Below, in pieces: positions 43,378 to 56,289 of a stretch of 64,000 bases of DNA; the first letter of the stretch is position 1, and each line of letters opens with the position of its first letter. A program made the translations under genes and the position numbers. The notes under the pieces were generated by a model. It saw only the letters and a program-made list of their open reading frames with translations, was not told the origin of the DNA and ran no database searches. Source of the stretch: Coleophoma eucalyptorum (taxonomy: Eukaryota > Ascomycota > Leotiomycetes > Helotiales > Dermateaceae); the NCBI GenBank assembly GCA_026120035.1, contig JALRME010000004.1, positions 620,001-684,000 of the forward strand, in the 5' to 3' direction.

Positions 43378-44859
43378 CTACTTCACAAAGTAGTTCGCAA
43401 GAGTGTTCTTCTGCACTACTTTCACATCTCTCTTCCTTCCACTTACATTCCCACCCTCGACCTTATCAGGTTTCTCACCAACCTTCAGCAACCCCATCAA
43501 CTCTTCAAACTCCGCTGTCGGTACAATTCCTCCACTTGCCTCCTTATGGCCTCTGGCAAAACTCTCTCCAAGCCGCTTCGCCAAATCTCCTTCATCTAGA
43601 TCAGCCACTGCCTTCAGGCTCTCAATGATATTGATAGGCGGTTCCCTCCCTCGCGCACACCTGGCAATCCTGCACGAGAAGTTTACTTTGCCAGGTAAGT
43701 AGCCATAATTGGCAACGAGCACAATCTCAAGCGCTTTGGACTTCAGATGGCTGGCCCAACGCGTGGCAATGACGGGGTGCACCTGTGATGAGCTGGAGAT
43801 CTTAAGGATGGCGATAGTGCCGTCTTTGCTGAACTTTGGAGGGGTGTGTGTACATTTCTCAACCTCAGCATTGATCTCGGCTCGCGCAATTGCGAGACGT
43901 TTGTTTGTCATGATTTCCTTGGGGTCTCGGGCTGACAGCAGTGCATTCCAGGCCGTGGAGACATCGTAGGTTCCTGTGCGTCTTGCTATTTTCCTCTATT
44001 TAGACTTGCGGCATCCGTTGAGAATGGGCTGGGTTTACTTACGAGCATTGATGTAGGATACACAATCATTTATTAGCTTTTTCGTGTACGTCTTGAAAGT
44101 TTCGGTCATGTCTGGGAATGGTGGAAGCCATTTCAGGGTGTTTCCTAAATCGCCATGCGTCCCTATGGCGCAGAGATAGCCGCATTCACGAGCGATGTCC
44201 GGGTGCAGTTCTTTGCAGATCTCGTAGGTGATAAGTGAGGTCGTTGCAACTGGCGGACAATGGCATGCTGAAACGACCTTTGCCTTTATCAGTTTGGAAA
44301 TGAGAGACTTGTCCAGTAGAATCTCACCAATGCATCTTTTGGGAAATCGTCGCTTAAATGATGATCGATGACAATACATTTTGCATCGTCATCATCTATC
44401 ACAGGAGGTCCGCCACGACTCCCTTGATCCAGAACAATCACAAACTTCGCTTTCTTCTCTAGCATCTTTTCTCTTTCAAACTCCTCGTGAATATTAGACC
44501 CTTTCTGCACGAGGTGGACATTGAGAAGTTCAGACCGAAGCCCGAGTTTCGTCAGAGTCCGATGAATTATCACACCAGAGCTTAAACCATCAGCATCTTT
44601 ATCAGGCACAATCAACGTCTTCTGTTGAGCTATAGAACTTGCAGGATATTGTAATTAGAATATATTTGATTTGGAACCTAGGCTATGTATTGGCTTACCA
44701 CTCTCTTAAAAAGACACGCGCTGTTGCCATTTGACTATTCGGTACTGGCCAGATGATCCCTTCCTCGTCATGTCGCGATGGTACGCTGCAGTAATCATCG
44801 AGCTTCACTGTCTTCCTTGCGCTTTGCGAATCTCTGTTTGGTGAGGCTTTACGTTTCAT
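43378..44859 (-). CDS. DHH/DHHA1 family phosphoesterase, 433 aa (468 aa from an upstream ATG), 4 exons
   Basis: Exons are 44859-44699, 44637-44328, 44277-44043 and 43973-43378 (introns of 61, 50 and 69 nt). Junctions give FLRECSIAQQKTLIVPDKDADG, FPKDALVVSACHC and YINARTYDVSTAW. The N-terminal DHH domain has DKDADGLSSG (66-75), VLDQGSRGG and the name-giving IDHH (Asp145-His146-His147). The DHHA1 domain has the terminal ARGHKEASGG motif. Such Mn2+-dependent enzymes hydrolyse phosphodiesters in short nucleotides or single-stranded DNA; the substrate here is unknown. An in-frame ATG at 44964 would add a 35-residue Ser/Arg/Lys-rich stretch without acidic residues (MSILKSTSTVILLTSKSCRR), which looks like a mitochondrial presequence. 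Start MKRKASPNRDSQ at 44859 instead looks nuclear/cytosolic, so alternative starts are possible. Confidence 0.88.
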
Positions 44860-44964
44860 ACTGCGATGCTGAGGTGGAGGAAAGAATGAAAAAGAGTATT
44901 TGGGAGCACGGCGACAAGACTTGGATGTCAGTAATATCACTGTTGAGGTTGATTTGAGAATTGA

Positions 44965-46572
44965 CATTGATTTAGTATAGGTTACAGTATCACTTAATAC
45001 TATAGCTGAAGGGGTTGAAGTTGTTAGCAAAACAGTGATGTCGTCACGATGACTATTACATAAGCAGCTTTCCATCCCGGGGGCTGACTCACTTAATAAC
45101 TAACTCGGCTTCGGAGTATTTTAACCATAACTTTCTGGGGTTTTTTTTGGATTTAATTCTTGTTTACTACCATTTCTCTTTTTTCTAACAATTTCAACGA
45201 CGACAGAAATTGATAGATTAGTTAAGCTTCTATTCCGGACTACTTTGTATACTGTTACCAGTTTGGAGGTAGAAAGAGCATCAAAACACTCTAAGCAGTG
45301 AAGGATTTCTTTTGAAGCTCAGAGCGAAACTCTCAATCCAAGGGCAAATACAATGATTGATATTGCTCTGTCACTGCAAGGTCAATATCCCAGTTGAAGC
45401 TTTCTCTACATGAGGATTCCAAACAAGCAATACCAAGATAGGTGCCAAGAGAGATGGATAACAGCAAACTCTCCTTGGCCAAGATCTAAGAAAACCTTTA
45501 ACTCTATATGGATTTGATTGAAATAATGGCTTTAAAGTAGGGTCCGTCGCGTAGATGACAGATGCTGTGAATTCAATTAAAAAAAGCGGTATGCTTTAAC
45601 TTTGACCGAAGATGCTACAACAAATCATAGAAGACAAATACAGGCCACGTGCTGCAGGCCAGAATTCCTTTTACATCACTTGCAGTAATCATATCCCACC
45701 TTCAAAGTTAAAGAGGTTTCACCTCCTCGTGGCTAGCATATATCTTCGAAGTCGGACCAGATCGAAGTTGACCCTTGCAGCCGAGCTGTCAGTCGCGTGG
45801 CGCATCGAGAACAGACCATGCGCAGCACTTGTAATTACGTAACATACCCTTGCCACTTTCTGGTGCTTAAGAAGAAACGAAGCAATATATCTCAGACGGA
45901 TTCGTTTCCCATGCTCGATGGAAATTCAGACGGAAACACCTTTTGGGAAACGATACATCGGACCACACGTGGTCCTATCGCTCCTACTCATCTTTAGCCG
46001 CTTTATATATCCTCTTATGCGAACGAATAAGAAATCCTATCCTTGGTTTCATACCCATGCCACGCCACCAGTATATTCTACCAAAGATCTCGCAGGCCAA
46101 ATGAAGAAAGCGACTCGTTGAACTTCCTGGCAGGATCGGAAAACCCCACAATCTCGGGGGATTGGATCCGATAAACGGAGTGTTTGTTTCGTTTCAGGCA
46201 TCTTCAATTTAGCCTCTACACATTCTCATATAAGTACGGAGTGGGAGGTTCTTGGCATCACATAAGCTTCGAGCCATGAGCTTGAAGGATATCTTGGCAA
46301 GTGCTTGAGTTAGAGGGTGCTTGGTGCCGTTGCCAGTTCAAGGAAGCCGATTACTGGTACTGGTGGAACCTGTTGATGCTTGCTATTTTGCCTCAACATA
46401 GCGTTCTTGGCGCATTAAGTGGGCAGAGAGGAGGGTTGAGCATGTCACCATGATGTTGCGCAGCATCTTCTTGTCCGTCAGATCATGATAAAGAGGTCAG
46501 CTTGGCCAGCGTCAGGAAGTCAGTTTTGAACCATCTTTACACATTCTCTTCACTGTTTTACACTCGTTCATT
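44965..46572. other. Gene-free stretch upstream of pectate lyase
   Basis: Shared upstream region of the DHH phosphoesterase (-) and pectate lyase (+). Short frames at 45612-46121 overlap in several frames and have no recognisable features. The proximal 300 bp presumably holds the pectate lyase promoter. I could not identify convincing carbon-catabolite or pH-regulator sites. Confidence 0.45.
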
Positions 46573-47774
46573 ATGCAATTCCTTTCTGTTTTCGCTGGCC
46601 TGGCTGCCATTACTCCTTTGATCTCAGCAGCACCGACTCCTACTGAGAACAACAATGTCGCGCGAGCAAACATTGTTAAGCGTGCCACTATTACTGATGT
46701 TGCTGACTCCGGTTATGCTACTCAGAATGGAGGGTTAGAATATTCATCTCGGTAGTACATGAACTTTGCTGATTCTAATACTAGAACCACTGGCGGCCAA
46801 GGAGGAACAACAACCACCGTTTCATCTCTTGCTCAATTCACTGCCGCAGTGACCGGTGACAGCCCAGCAATTGTTGTTGTCTCTGGCACTATCTCAGGAT
46901 CCGACAAGGTCAGGATCGGTTCCAACAAAACGGTCGTTGGCTTGTCAGGAGCTAGTATGCAAATCTCTTTATATGCTCTCCCGCCTATTTCTGACTTTGT
47001 ATTAGCATTCGACGGTGTCGGTCTCTTTGTCAGAGAAGTTTCTAACGTCATTATTCGAAACATCATCAGCCAAAATGTCCTTGCAGCCAACGGCGACAAC
47101 ATCGGAGTTCAGGCTAGCTCCAATGTTTGGATTGACCATTGGTAAGAAATCTTCCTTCTCTTTGAAAGCATTCATTAATCGATGTTCAGCGAGGTCTCCT
47201 CCGACTTATCCCACGACAAAGACTACTACGATGGACTTATCGACATCACACATGCCTCCGAATGGGTGACAGTCTCCAACACATATCTACATGACCACTG
47301 GAAGGCGTCCCTGGTCGGTCACAGCGACAACAACGGTGCCCAAGACACAGGACATCTCCACGTCACTCAACACAACAACTACTGGTCCAACATTGGAAGT
47401 CGTATGCCTAGTTTCCGTTTCGGAACAGGACATGTCTACAACTCTTACTTCGTGAACGCAAACACAGGTGTTGACACCAGAGATGGTGCACAACTTTTGG
47501 TCGAGAGCAATGTTTTCAGCAATGTTACTGAGCCCATCGCTTCGTTGTACAGTGATGAACAAGGGTGAGTCTGGTCCACGGATTTCCAAGGAATTGAGCT
47601 AATAGTAGCAATAGATACGCGACCGTTAATGACTGTGACCTTGGTGGAGCGTCAAACACTGCTCCCGCAGGCAACATGACATCGTCCAGCATGCCATACA
47701 CATACACCCTTCTTGGTTCCGCCAATGTTAAAGCTGCCGTTGTTGGTACAGCCGGTGCAACCTTGACCTTCTAA
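46573..47774 (+). CDS. Secreted pectate lyase, PL1 family, 333 aa, 5 exons
   Basis: Exons are 46573-46733, 46785-46954, 47006-47141, 47190-47564 and 47615-47774 (introns of 48-51 nt). Junctions rebuild QNGGTTGGQGG, GLSGATFDGVG, WIDHCEVSSDLSHDKDYYDG and SDEQGYATVND. It cleaves polygalacturonan by Ca2+-dependent beta-elimination outside the cell. The signal peptide is MQFLSVFAGLAAITPLISA, followed by a short propeptide ending near KR. The calcium-binding region SHDKDYYDGLID, VSNTYLHDHWKASLVGHSD and the catalytic-Arg block RMPSFRFGTGH are intact. Length is normal for the family. Such genes are usually induced by pectin and repressed by glucose, but no such sites could be confirmed here. Confidence 0.96.
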
Positions 47775-48011
47775 GCAATCTGTTGAATCAAACAGATGGA
47801 TCCATGGTTCCCATAACGCTTGCTGAGCAATCTTGTAGGAATAGTGGTTGAATTGAGCGCATCGCAGGTCGGAAGCCGGATGGGCACGATTTTGTTTTCA
47901 TGTATATATCCATACTTTATCTTCTTTACATCACATTGGATAGATCTGGCTATTAAGTTAGGTTTATTTAAAATGGAACAGTTATTTCAAACAACTAAGG
48001 CCGCAAATGGC

Positions 48012-49902
48012 TCATAGCCGGTTCAAGGGCCGGCGGTAAAATCTATTCGTTGTCCATCCATCTTCCATCACAGCACCCTCTCTCACCAACTCATACCCAC
48101 CAATCTTTGGCAAGATGACTGCCCAGATCAACCAGTAGATAGCACCAACAACAAAGATGCCGATTCCGACCACAGCATGCAAATAGTATGGAAGACTGTT
48201 GTAAACATTCTGTCCAGCGGATGGGGGCACGAATGGTGCAACCACCAGGTAAACGTTAGAGAGCATGAAGAAAACCACTACCGGGAGTCTGGCTCGAAAT
48301 GGTGGGGCCCAGGTTGAAGGGGATCGATGGGGTGAGTAGGGACGAATATAGAGGTATACGAGACCAGCTGAGACGAAGACATTCACAACTGCCAATGGGT
48401 ATGAGATAACACTTCCTTGAGTTAGTATAATGTTTTTTTTTCAATGCTGGGTTCTGACAGGGTTGCTTACTTGACGATAAAATTGTACGCATCTCCAGGC
48501 GGAGGTGCGAGCATGATGATGACTGAAACACACCAGTGCTCGAAAAGACCCATGAAAGGGGCATTGAAAGGCTTATTGCTAGCCCAAAGTCTTGACCAGG
48601 GAAGAATGCCTTCACGGCCAATTTCTTGAACCACTGATACTTAAATTAGAACGGTGCTTAAACCTGGATAGTATGATTGCTAGGACTTACACCTTCCTTG
48701 GGAGAATATCACACTTAATACATTTCCGAAGGCAGACAATGCTACAAAAACAGAGAGGACTCGTTCAGCACGCGGTCCGAACATATTGCGGAAGAATGAT
48801 GCTGCCAGAATACGGCCAGAAGAGATAATATCGGCTTTTGATACTGCGGCAAAATAGGCGATCTACCCAAACATTAGAAATCTTCTTCTAGTTTAGGATT
48901 GTTTTAATCTTTTGCTTACATTGCAAAGCATGTATAACACTGATACTAAGCCCAAAGCCGCCGGTGCTGCTCGCTTGAGGATCTTGACTGGATCTTTCGT
49001 TTCAGAGAGTGCGTAATTTGCATTGCTATAGCCAATGTAGCTCCAGATGACATTGTAAAGTGCTGTTACAACACCATATCTATTTTTGTCAGCTCCTTCA
49101 GCTCTAATAGGCCAGATACTATTTTACTTACGCACTACCTGTCGTTCCTTCGAAAGCATTACTGAAGTTATCAGGCTTCTCAATACGGATATGGCCTCCA
49201 AGAGCAGCCTGGTATCTGTTAGTTCTACTTTGGCTTAAAAAGCTTTCTGGGACATACAAATCCGGAAACAACAATAAGCAGCAAGATCAAAAGCTTAATG
49301 ATTCCCAAAAGATTCTGCAATCTCAGTCCCCAGTTGAGCGCCAGGCCATGGATTAAGAAGGCGCTCGTAATGCAAGCCAAGCCAACACCTCTCTGGTTCC
49401 ATCTTCCAACCTCCACGTTGGCCGCTGTGAGAATATACTCGCCAAAGACAACCGAGTTTGATCCTGCCCAGCCGAGGAGAACTACATACGCAGCATACAT
49501 GGCTGTGATCAAAAACCTCGGTTTACGGTATACGTACTCGAGGTAATTCTTCTCCCCTCCATTCCTGGGTATTCCCGTTCCGAACTCAATGTAGGTGAGC
49601 ATACCAGCGAAAGCGATTAACATGCCTGCCACCCAAATAAAAAGTGCCAGTCCCACAGAACCGGACAAGGAGAGGATGCTACTTGGTGTGGCGAAGATTC
49701 CAGTTCCAACCATGCGATTAAAAATTAAGAAGACAGCAGAGACATAACCGATTTGCTTGCGATCTGGATTGACCGCATATTCCACACTCTCTGTTGTGGT
49801 ATTAGTATGCCCTTCAACGTCAACCCGAAATAAAATCGGAAGCGCCGCGGGTTTGCATACCATCGACTGATTCTGCGCCGATTGGCTGCTTATCATGGCC
49901 AT
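48012..49902 (-). CDS. Amino-acid permease, MUP1/LAT-like (APC superfamily), 538 aa, 6 exons
   Basis: Exons are 49902-49258, 49208-49132, 49079-48920, 48862-48691, 48633-48471 and 48411-48012. All introns have GTAAGT/GTATGT-like donors and keep frame. Junction peptides are VVSGFAALGGHIR, GTTGSAYGVVTAL, YMLCNIAYFAAVSK, FSQGRLVQEIGREG and NFIVNVISYPLAV. It is a 12-TM H+-coupled or exchange carrier of the plasma membrane, in the group of yeast high-affinity methionine permease. TM1 carries GTGIFATPSSIL, the unwound GTGIFATP-type substrate-binding motif. A hydrophilic N-terminus of about 55 aa precedes it and a tail of about 45 aa follows. It lies convergent with the pectate lyase, 237 bp between stops. 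The substrate is inferred from family resemblance only. Confidence 0.92.
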
Positions 49903-52900
49903 CTGAAGCAGAGTTCCGTTGCGAACCGGTGAATTGATTTACACCACCATAATTTGGTGTTGGTGATATTAATGGCATGCTTACGGTTGTCGCCTAGCCC
50001 GAAATACAAAAAGAGGTCGCTGAAGCAAATTGAAGCAGTAACCCGATCGTCCGGTTGAATTGCTTTCATCAGCAGTACAAAAATACCTAGCAGGCCACCA
50101 AAGAAGCAAGCGAAAGGGAAGGCCGCGCATTTTATTCCCGCAGTATCTCTCACGCTGACATTATTGCAACATCCAGCGAGCGAAGGCGCAATCGCGAACA
50201 TTTCACGCCGTAATGCTTGGTCTTTCGGGTTCGGGCCTACCATAGGCTCCCGGTCTTTCTTTTCTCGTAATTAGTTACGTTGCGGGCCGAACCGTGCAAA
50301 ATCCCAAGTCATTGTGAGTGGCAGGACTTGGAAATGTTTAGCTCCTTGTGGCAGGAGGATGACTGACGAAGTCTTCGTGTGTATGATGGAATTCGTGGGA
50401 TTTCAGTCCTTGGTGTGCCCTTTACTGGTGCTGTTTTGGATGTTGCGCGATGGACTAAGCCGCCTTTTAAGCCGAAGTATCATCCAAGGCCATACTCAAG
50501 ACCAAGTTGCTGGCGGACTGTGCTCTAGGAAGCTTCCGAGCTTTCAGTAATCCATCCCCCTTGCCATACGTAGGCTTCTACAGGCCTTGTTTCTCAAGTA
50601 TCAGTGGTAATCACATGTCGAAAGCCGTTTCAACTTCGCAAAATACCTTACATATTTCACTTGGTCAAGTTCTTCACGGCCTGGTTCGCTTCCAATTCTT
50701 GTTCGAAAAGGGGCTCGGGACAAGAATAGAGATTACCCGACAATATCACGAACTCAATTTTGGATACGGCCCTGGTAGATATGATTGCACCTTGATTTTT
50801 TTTTAATTATGGATTGGGGTTGCTCCTCTACGAAACATCAACTGGAATAAAGAGCTGGTATAAGTAATTTGTCCGATGTTCAGAGGTCGTTGCTCTGCAG
50901 CATAACATGGATCTTAATCTCCCGATTATACAAGAGTAGCAGGCCAGGCAAGTCGCTTTGTATCGTCTTTCTCGCCCAAGACCCGCTCATTAGTAACAGA
51001 GGCCTATCGACAGTTCTCTTCTTCTCGGCCGCCTTGCGTTCTATACTCTCGATGTGAGAAGTTGCCTTGCTAGATGCTACCCTGGGTTACGGTGACACAT
51101 AAATCCGGCATGACCTCGATGCGAAATCCTTGGTTAATGTCTTCGACCAGCTTGTCCTCCTTGTGCATACCCTCTTTTTCTTGGCTATTTAGTACAATTT
51201 CTCCTTCGCGGCATTGATCTCAGCCTTCTAAACTATCTTGTTTTGCGACCACAAGGTGACGAGACGTGTTGACTGAAGCTAATTATTGAGAATATCAGTG
51301 CTACGACTTCTTGCCTTCGTTTCTTCTACTTTTCTTTATTGAATGGCGTGTTGGTCATTAACAATTACTTTGGTTGTTTCAAGTTAAATTATAAGTTCAA
51401 AGTACAAATTTGAGCGTAAATTATGATGGAAATATTTGCAATGATACAGGATTTTGTAGACAATCTTAATAAGCTTTCAAGATGATAAGAGAAAGATAAA
51501 TGTTATTTATCCTATCTCTGTTTCAACACGAGATACATTTCTCGCATGTTACTTGGGCTTGTACCATCACGGACGATGACTTGAAGAGACCCATCCCAAC
51601 CGAAGCATCTTAAAAGCTTGGTTTTGTTCCTGTTGAGCTTTGACTCAATCTGAAAACTTTTAATGGTCCCGTTTCTGGCAGTCTCGCAAATTTAAATAGA
51701 TATATGGGCAGCTTTGGTCATAATCAGATGTACTTGGATGACAGATAATGAATCCTGTGCTCGCTTAACTTCTGAATTGCTGTATACGCTTATTCATTTA
51801 CCTGGCAGTTACACTCCTACTAGCTGAGACCAAAGTCATTCACCTACCCGAGATTAAACTCATATACACTTCTAGGATACAGCAACATTGAGATATCATG
51901 ATGAGATTTTATGGTATGAAATCTACTAGTCTGACAAGGCGGCCATCCGCCCCTTATCATCTCATCTGTCATATCTTGCAACGATTCCTTTCACGACTAC
52001 TACACCACCCTACTAGCCTGCTTCTCCTTCCTAATTACTTCTCTCGCATGTACCACAACATACCAACCTCCAATATCAGAACTGAAATACTTCCCTTCGA
52101 ATGTGACCATCATTGTGCCGCATAAGTAGTAGAGCAGATTTCTGAAGAGACTTTACTGTAGCGGTAAGGATGATGGCGTATGTACCATGGATTATTAATT
52201 TATTGTTAACGATCCTTATTACTCTTCATTACAAGTGGTAAATTGTTCAGCTTTCGGTATTCTTCGTAAATCTGATCGTTGTTTGAGTATAAGAACTCAT
52301 CAACATAATTATAGTCGCCTATACCAATAATCAAAGGACTGCTGGTCGTATCATAAAGATTTTTCTAGGTATGTCTAAACTAAATAGTTTGAATACCCGG
52401 GCTATCACCAAGGGTATTTATGGCAATCCTTCGCCTTTTAGGTACCATTTTAAGCATGCTTTAGCGGATGACACGTATAAAGGCATTTCAAATACAGTTT
52501 TCAACGGTACATTGTTTTGGTGCTGCTGTTTCCAGGTACTACAGATAACTTCCCGACTATCCTAGAGGTCGCAAATTGTTATGTTATAGCGCAAGTGCTT
52601 GAGCTGGATATACAGAGTGAAGCATACGCAGAGGCATTTCTCTCTGCTTGAAAAACAGAGGGTTTGGTGGGAGGAGATTCGCTTTAAATCACAGTGTAGA
52701 CTCCAGAGCCTAGTTGGTCTGAAGAAATTGGCACTCGAAATATACGATTCCACCCAATACGGCTTAATTTGTGACCATGGTCCAACTGGGTATTCGCAAT
52801 GATGTACATACATACAGCTAAGCCCGACGTTCAGTAACAACAGTTTTCGTATTTTGAACTGGAGAGTTCATATAAATAACCTTGGAATTTATAACTTAGG

Positions 52901-53872
52901 GATGTAAGGGATGTGCAGAATGTCTCACAAATTAGAAGAATAGAAGATGGATGAGTAGACCTAGTCTCTATTTCCTTAACTTGATGGCGCAAGACAATTG
53001 TGCGACGAGTAATAGCCTTCTCTACGGTCAAAACCATGACCCTGATCAATACATAGCGTCAAGTGGTGGTCTCACTTAACATAAATGATCGGCAAAGAAA
53101 CTAAAGTCTCTTCAGACTTTAAACATCCCCATAGGTGCATGATTGTCCGTGCTTGAAGTTGGCCACGAGAATAATATAGGCCATGGATTCCATGTTAGAG
53201 TCCCAAACTGATCCTCTAGCACGCCACCGCAGCCTGGTCACCTCAGTGGCCACGCGACCAGTGGATAGATGATTCCGCTGACAAAGGAAGAAATGCGGCG
53301 GCAGGTCTTTCACGATTGTAAGCCAGATGGTTGTTACTTAATAAACCCATAACTATAGTAAATGCTTTTGTCGCCGATATCATTTATCCGCGTGTATTGT
53401 CAGCGTGAACTTGGCAAGTGGTGAAAAGTTGACCAGAGGGTGGAAGGTAAGGCTGAAGTACGCTAGAGCAGATCAGGAGTAGTGTCTTTTTTCTTTCGTC
53501 ACTTTCCATTTTCGTTCAGATCTTGCAAATGCGAAATTGAAACCCCACCAAACATCCTTCCCTCGTTGCCGTCGAGCGTATTTTCGACGCTCTTTCCAAC
53601 GTGTGTTCACTTTGTGACCTCGAGTCTGAGATTCTCCGTCAGACTGGTTATCTGCTGGTGCTCGCATAAGCATAAATTTATTTGTTTTTGGGGAGTGAAA
53701 GTGTGACCTTCATTGTCGCACGCCTACGCCCACGCCCACTTCCTGATTTCAAAGTTGCGAAAGTTTCGTTATCGCCTCCCAAACCCTCTCTCTTATCAAC
53801 GACCGCACATTTCGTTTTCCTTTGCCACAACTTCTCCCACCAACACTTCTCATATTTCGAGACTACAACATT
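49903..53872. other. Long gene-free stretch, permease to REI1
   Basis: About 4 kb with only short frames. The frames 49893-50243 (-) and 50507-50806 (+) have hydrophobic patches but no ATG context, splice support or recognisable domain. Base composition changes from moderate GC near 50 kb to AT-rich near 51.3-53 kb. I see no clear transposon termini, tRNA or repeat. The final 300 bp is pyrimidine-rich, as expected for a promoter/5' UTR of the ribosome-biogenesis gene downstream. Confidence 0.5.
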
Positions 53873-55602
53873 ATGGCGTCTATCGCAGCAAGCAGAGTAC
53901 CTGCTGCTCAGCCAGACACCGCATCTACCCACCCGTACACATGCAATACATGTCAAGTCGCCTTCCGAAACAGCGAACTGCAACGAGGACATATGCGCAC
54001 TGACTGGCAGTAAGTAGATTTGTCGATATCTGATCTTTGTATTTGCTTCTAATAAATATCGTAGTCGATACAATCTCAAGCGTCGCGTTACATCCCTCCC
54101 GCCCATCGCCGCGGATGTGTTCACCGAGAAAGTCCTGCAAGCCCAGGCTTCTTCCACTGCGGCTGCGAGCAAAGCATCCTACGAACGAACCTGCGATGTC
54201 TGTGAACGCACATATTTCAGCGAGAACGCTTACATCAACCACATTGGAAGCGCAAAACACAAGGCAAAGGTCGCTCAAGGAGGCTCAGGACGCCACATTG
54301 ACGATGCCAGCTCCGTCATGAGCTCTACATTCTCTCTCGGCGAGCCAGTTGCTGCGAAGGCTGAGATTGACTCGGATGCCGAGGAGGAATTCAATGAAGT
54401 GGTCGAGAAAATAAAACAAACGAATTTGAAGGACGCTCCTCCTGCAACACGAAGACCATCCCGACCACACCAGTCAACCGAAACGGAAATGGAGGATGAT
54501 GAGTCAGTAAAGACTGCCTCATCCGTAACAGCTGCAGGAGAAAAGGGAGCCTCTCCAGCACGCTGCTTGTTCTGCAACTATGATTCACCATCTGTCGAGC
54601 TGAATGCTCTTCACATGGAGCGAATCCACGGCATGTTCATTCCTGAGCGACCATATCTCGTCGATCTTGAGGGATTGATCGGTTCCTTACACGAGAAGAT
54701 CCACGAATATCACGAATGCTTATACTGTGGAAAGTTGAAGCCAACAGTGTTCGGCTTACAGACGCACATGCGAGACAAAGGTCATTGCAAGATTCGGTTC
54801 GATACAGAGGACGAACAACTTGAAATTGGAGAGTTCTACGACTTCACAAGCACCTACTCGGATGTGGAGGAGGATTCAGACTCCGAGGACGAGCTACCAG
54901 GAAAGAAGAGCAGCGGCGGCGTTAAGCTGGGAGCAAGACGGAAGATCACGACGGAAGATGAGGACGAGGAGATGGAAGATCCTGAGGGATGGGAGACGGA
55001 CAGTTCTGCTTCCTCTCTTGACTCAGCAGATCTTACAGCTGTTCCCCTTGACTCACGTGCTCACCAATACGAGAAACTTGATAAACATCCTCATCACGCT
55101 CATGAAGATCCACGACCACATCGTAACAAGGATGGCTTCCACTCCCATGCTCACAAGCACGCACATGCAGTTTTCTACTCGGATTACGAACTGCATCTTC
55201 CTTCGGGCCGAACCGCTGGGCATCGTTCTTTGAACAAGTACTACCGACAAAATCTCCACAGCCATCCATCACCTGCAGAGCGACAAGAACAATACGCGAT
55301 TGAAGCAGCTCGAGGCTCTGATGATGAGGAGGAAGACTCGCAAGTGGCTCGACGTGAACGTGGTCGACAACTTACAAGTCGTGCGAACGGTGGAACTGGT
55401 ATGCTCGGTGTCACTGCGGAGAAGAGGAAGGAGGTCAAGGCCGAAGAGAAGCGGTCACGAAAGGTGGAGGAACGCGAAAGAAGAAAGTTCCAGTGGGGCA
55501 ACAACAAGCAAAGCAATTCCCAAAAGCATTTTAGAGTAAGTTGTGATCATACAGCCCTGGCGGTTCAAATACTGACTATTTTAGGACCCACTTTTGCAAT
55601 GA
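53873..55602 (+). CDS. rei1: Cytoplasmic 60S maturation factor REI1-like, C2H2 zinc-finger protein, 541 aa, 3 exons
   Basis: Exons are 53873-54009, 54065-55535 and 55585-55602. The last exon is only 18 nt and encodes DPLLQ plus the stop, completing ...KHFRDPLLQ, the conserved C-terminus of this family. Four zinc fingers are visible: CNTCQVAFRNSELQRGHMRTDWH (1), CDVCERTYFSENAYINHIGSAKH region (2), CLFCNYDSPSVELNALHMERIH (3) and CLYCGKLKPTVFGLQTHMRDKGH region (4). Acidic stretches follow (SDVEEDSDSEDELPG and TEDEDEEMEDPEGWETD). REI1 acts on pre-60S ribosomes in the cytoplasm, where it helps release and recycle Arx1 and probes the exit tunnel with its C-terminal tail. The basic RRERGRQLTSR and RKEVKAEEKRSRKVEERER segments fit tunnel or rRNA contact. 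A His-rich run (about residues 330-355) may be species-specific. Confidence 0.93.
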
Positions 55603-56289
55603 GCGGCTACTTTTCCTTGCCAAATGCTGGTATTGTTCGCTGCATACTGGATTTTAGATACATATGAAAATCATGATCGTGGTGTTGCATGGGCGCAGCT
55701 GTTCGCGGTAGCATTGGTGCATGAAACGGCATAGATAGCAGGCAGTATAGATGGCGCAAAGATGATATCCATGGATGCTGTCGATCTGCCCGGGACCTTG
55801 TATAACGAGAAAGTCGGGTGTCGTGACCCCCTTGACACTTGACCTACCCAAAGCAACCGCAGATATAAACTCATTTGCACTCGACCTTCCAAAGTCCCAT
55901 TTATTGACAAGTTATATATAGCCATGCGACTGGCGCGGTGAAATTGAAGCTCTTCGCCGCCCCTTTTTATCCGCACTAAGGCCTTATGTCCCTCGCTAGC
56001 GCCGTACCCGTCCCCCTGTAAATTGTCCCCAGATTGGAAATTCGAAAAGGTGCAGGCCCCTTGACGATTTGGATCCCACCAAAGTACTTCTCAATTTACT
56101 CCTTTCCTAAACCCTACGCACTGATTTCCTGCTAGCCTAGGGATTTCGCTGAAAGAGCTTCGTGTGTGCTTCCAGGAGGCACTTCCGAACTCTATCAACG
56201 TCCTCCAGAGCTTCCAATGCGAGTATCATAACTCTACCCAGCTCGTGTCTTCTTCTCGAAGTGCTCGCAGCGCGTAGCGAAAAAAGATC
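55603..56289. other. Intergenic region
   Basis: Between the REI1-like gene and the zinc-finger/coiled-coil gene. Frames at 55654-55976 (-) and 56162-56611 (+) overlap without recognisable content. A 5' UTR intron of the downstream gene is possible but not demonstrable. Confidence 0.45.

Noticed and set aside
49893..50243. 116-aa minus-strand ORF upstream of the permease, considered as its first exon
   Set aside because: The permease N-terminus from ATG 49902 is complete for the family and no splice site joins the two.
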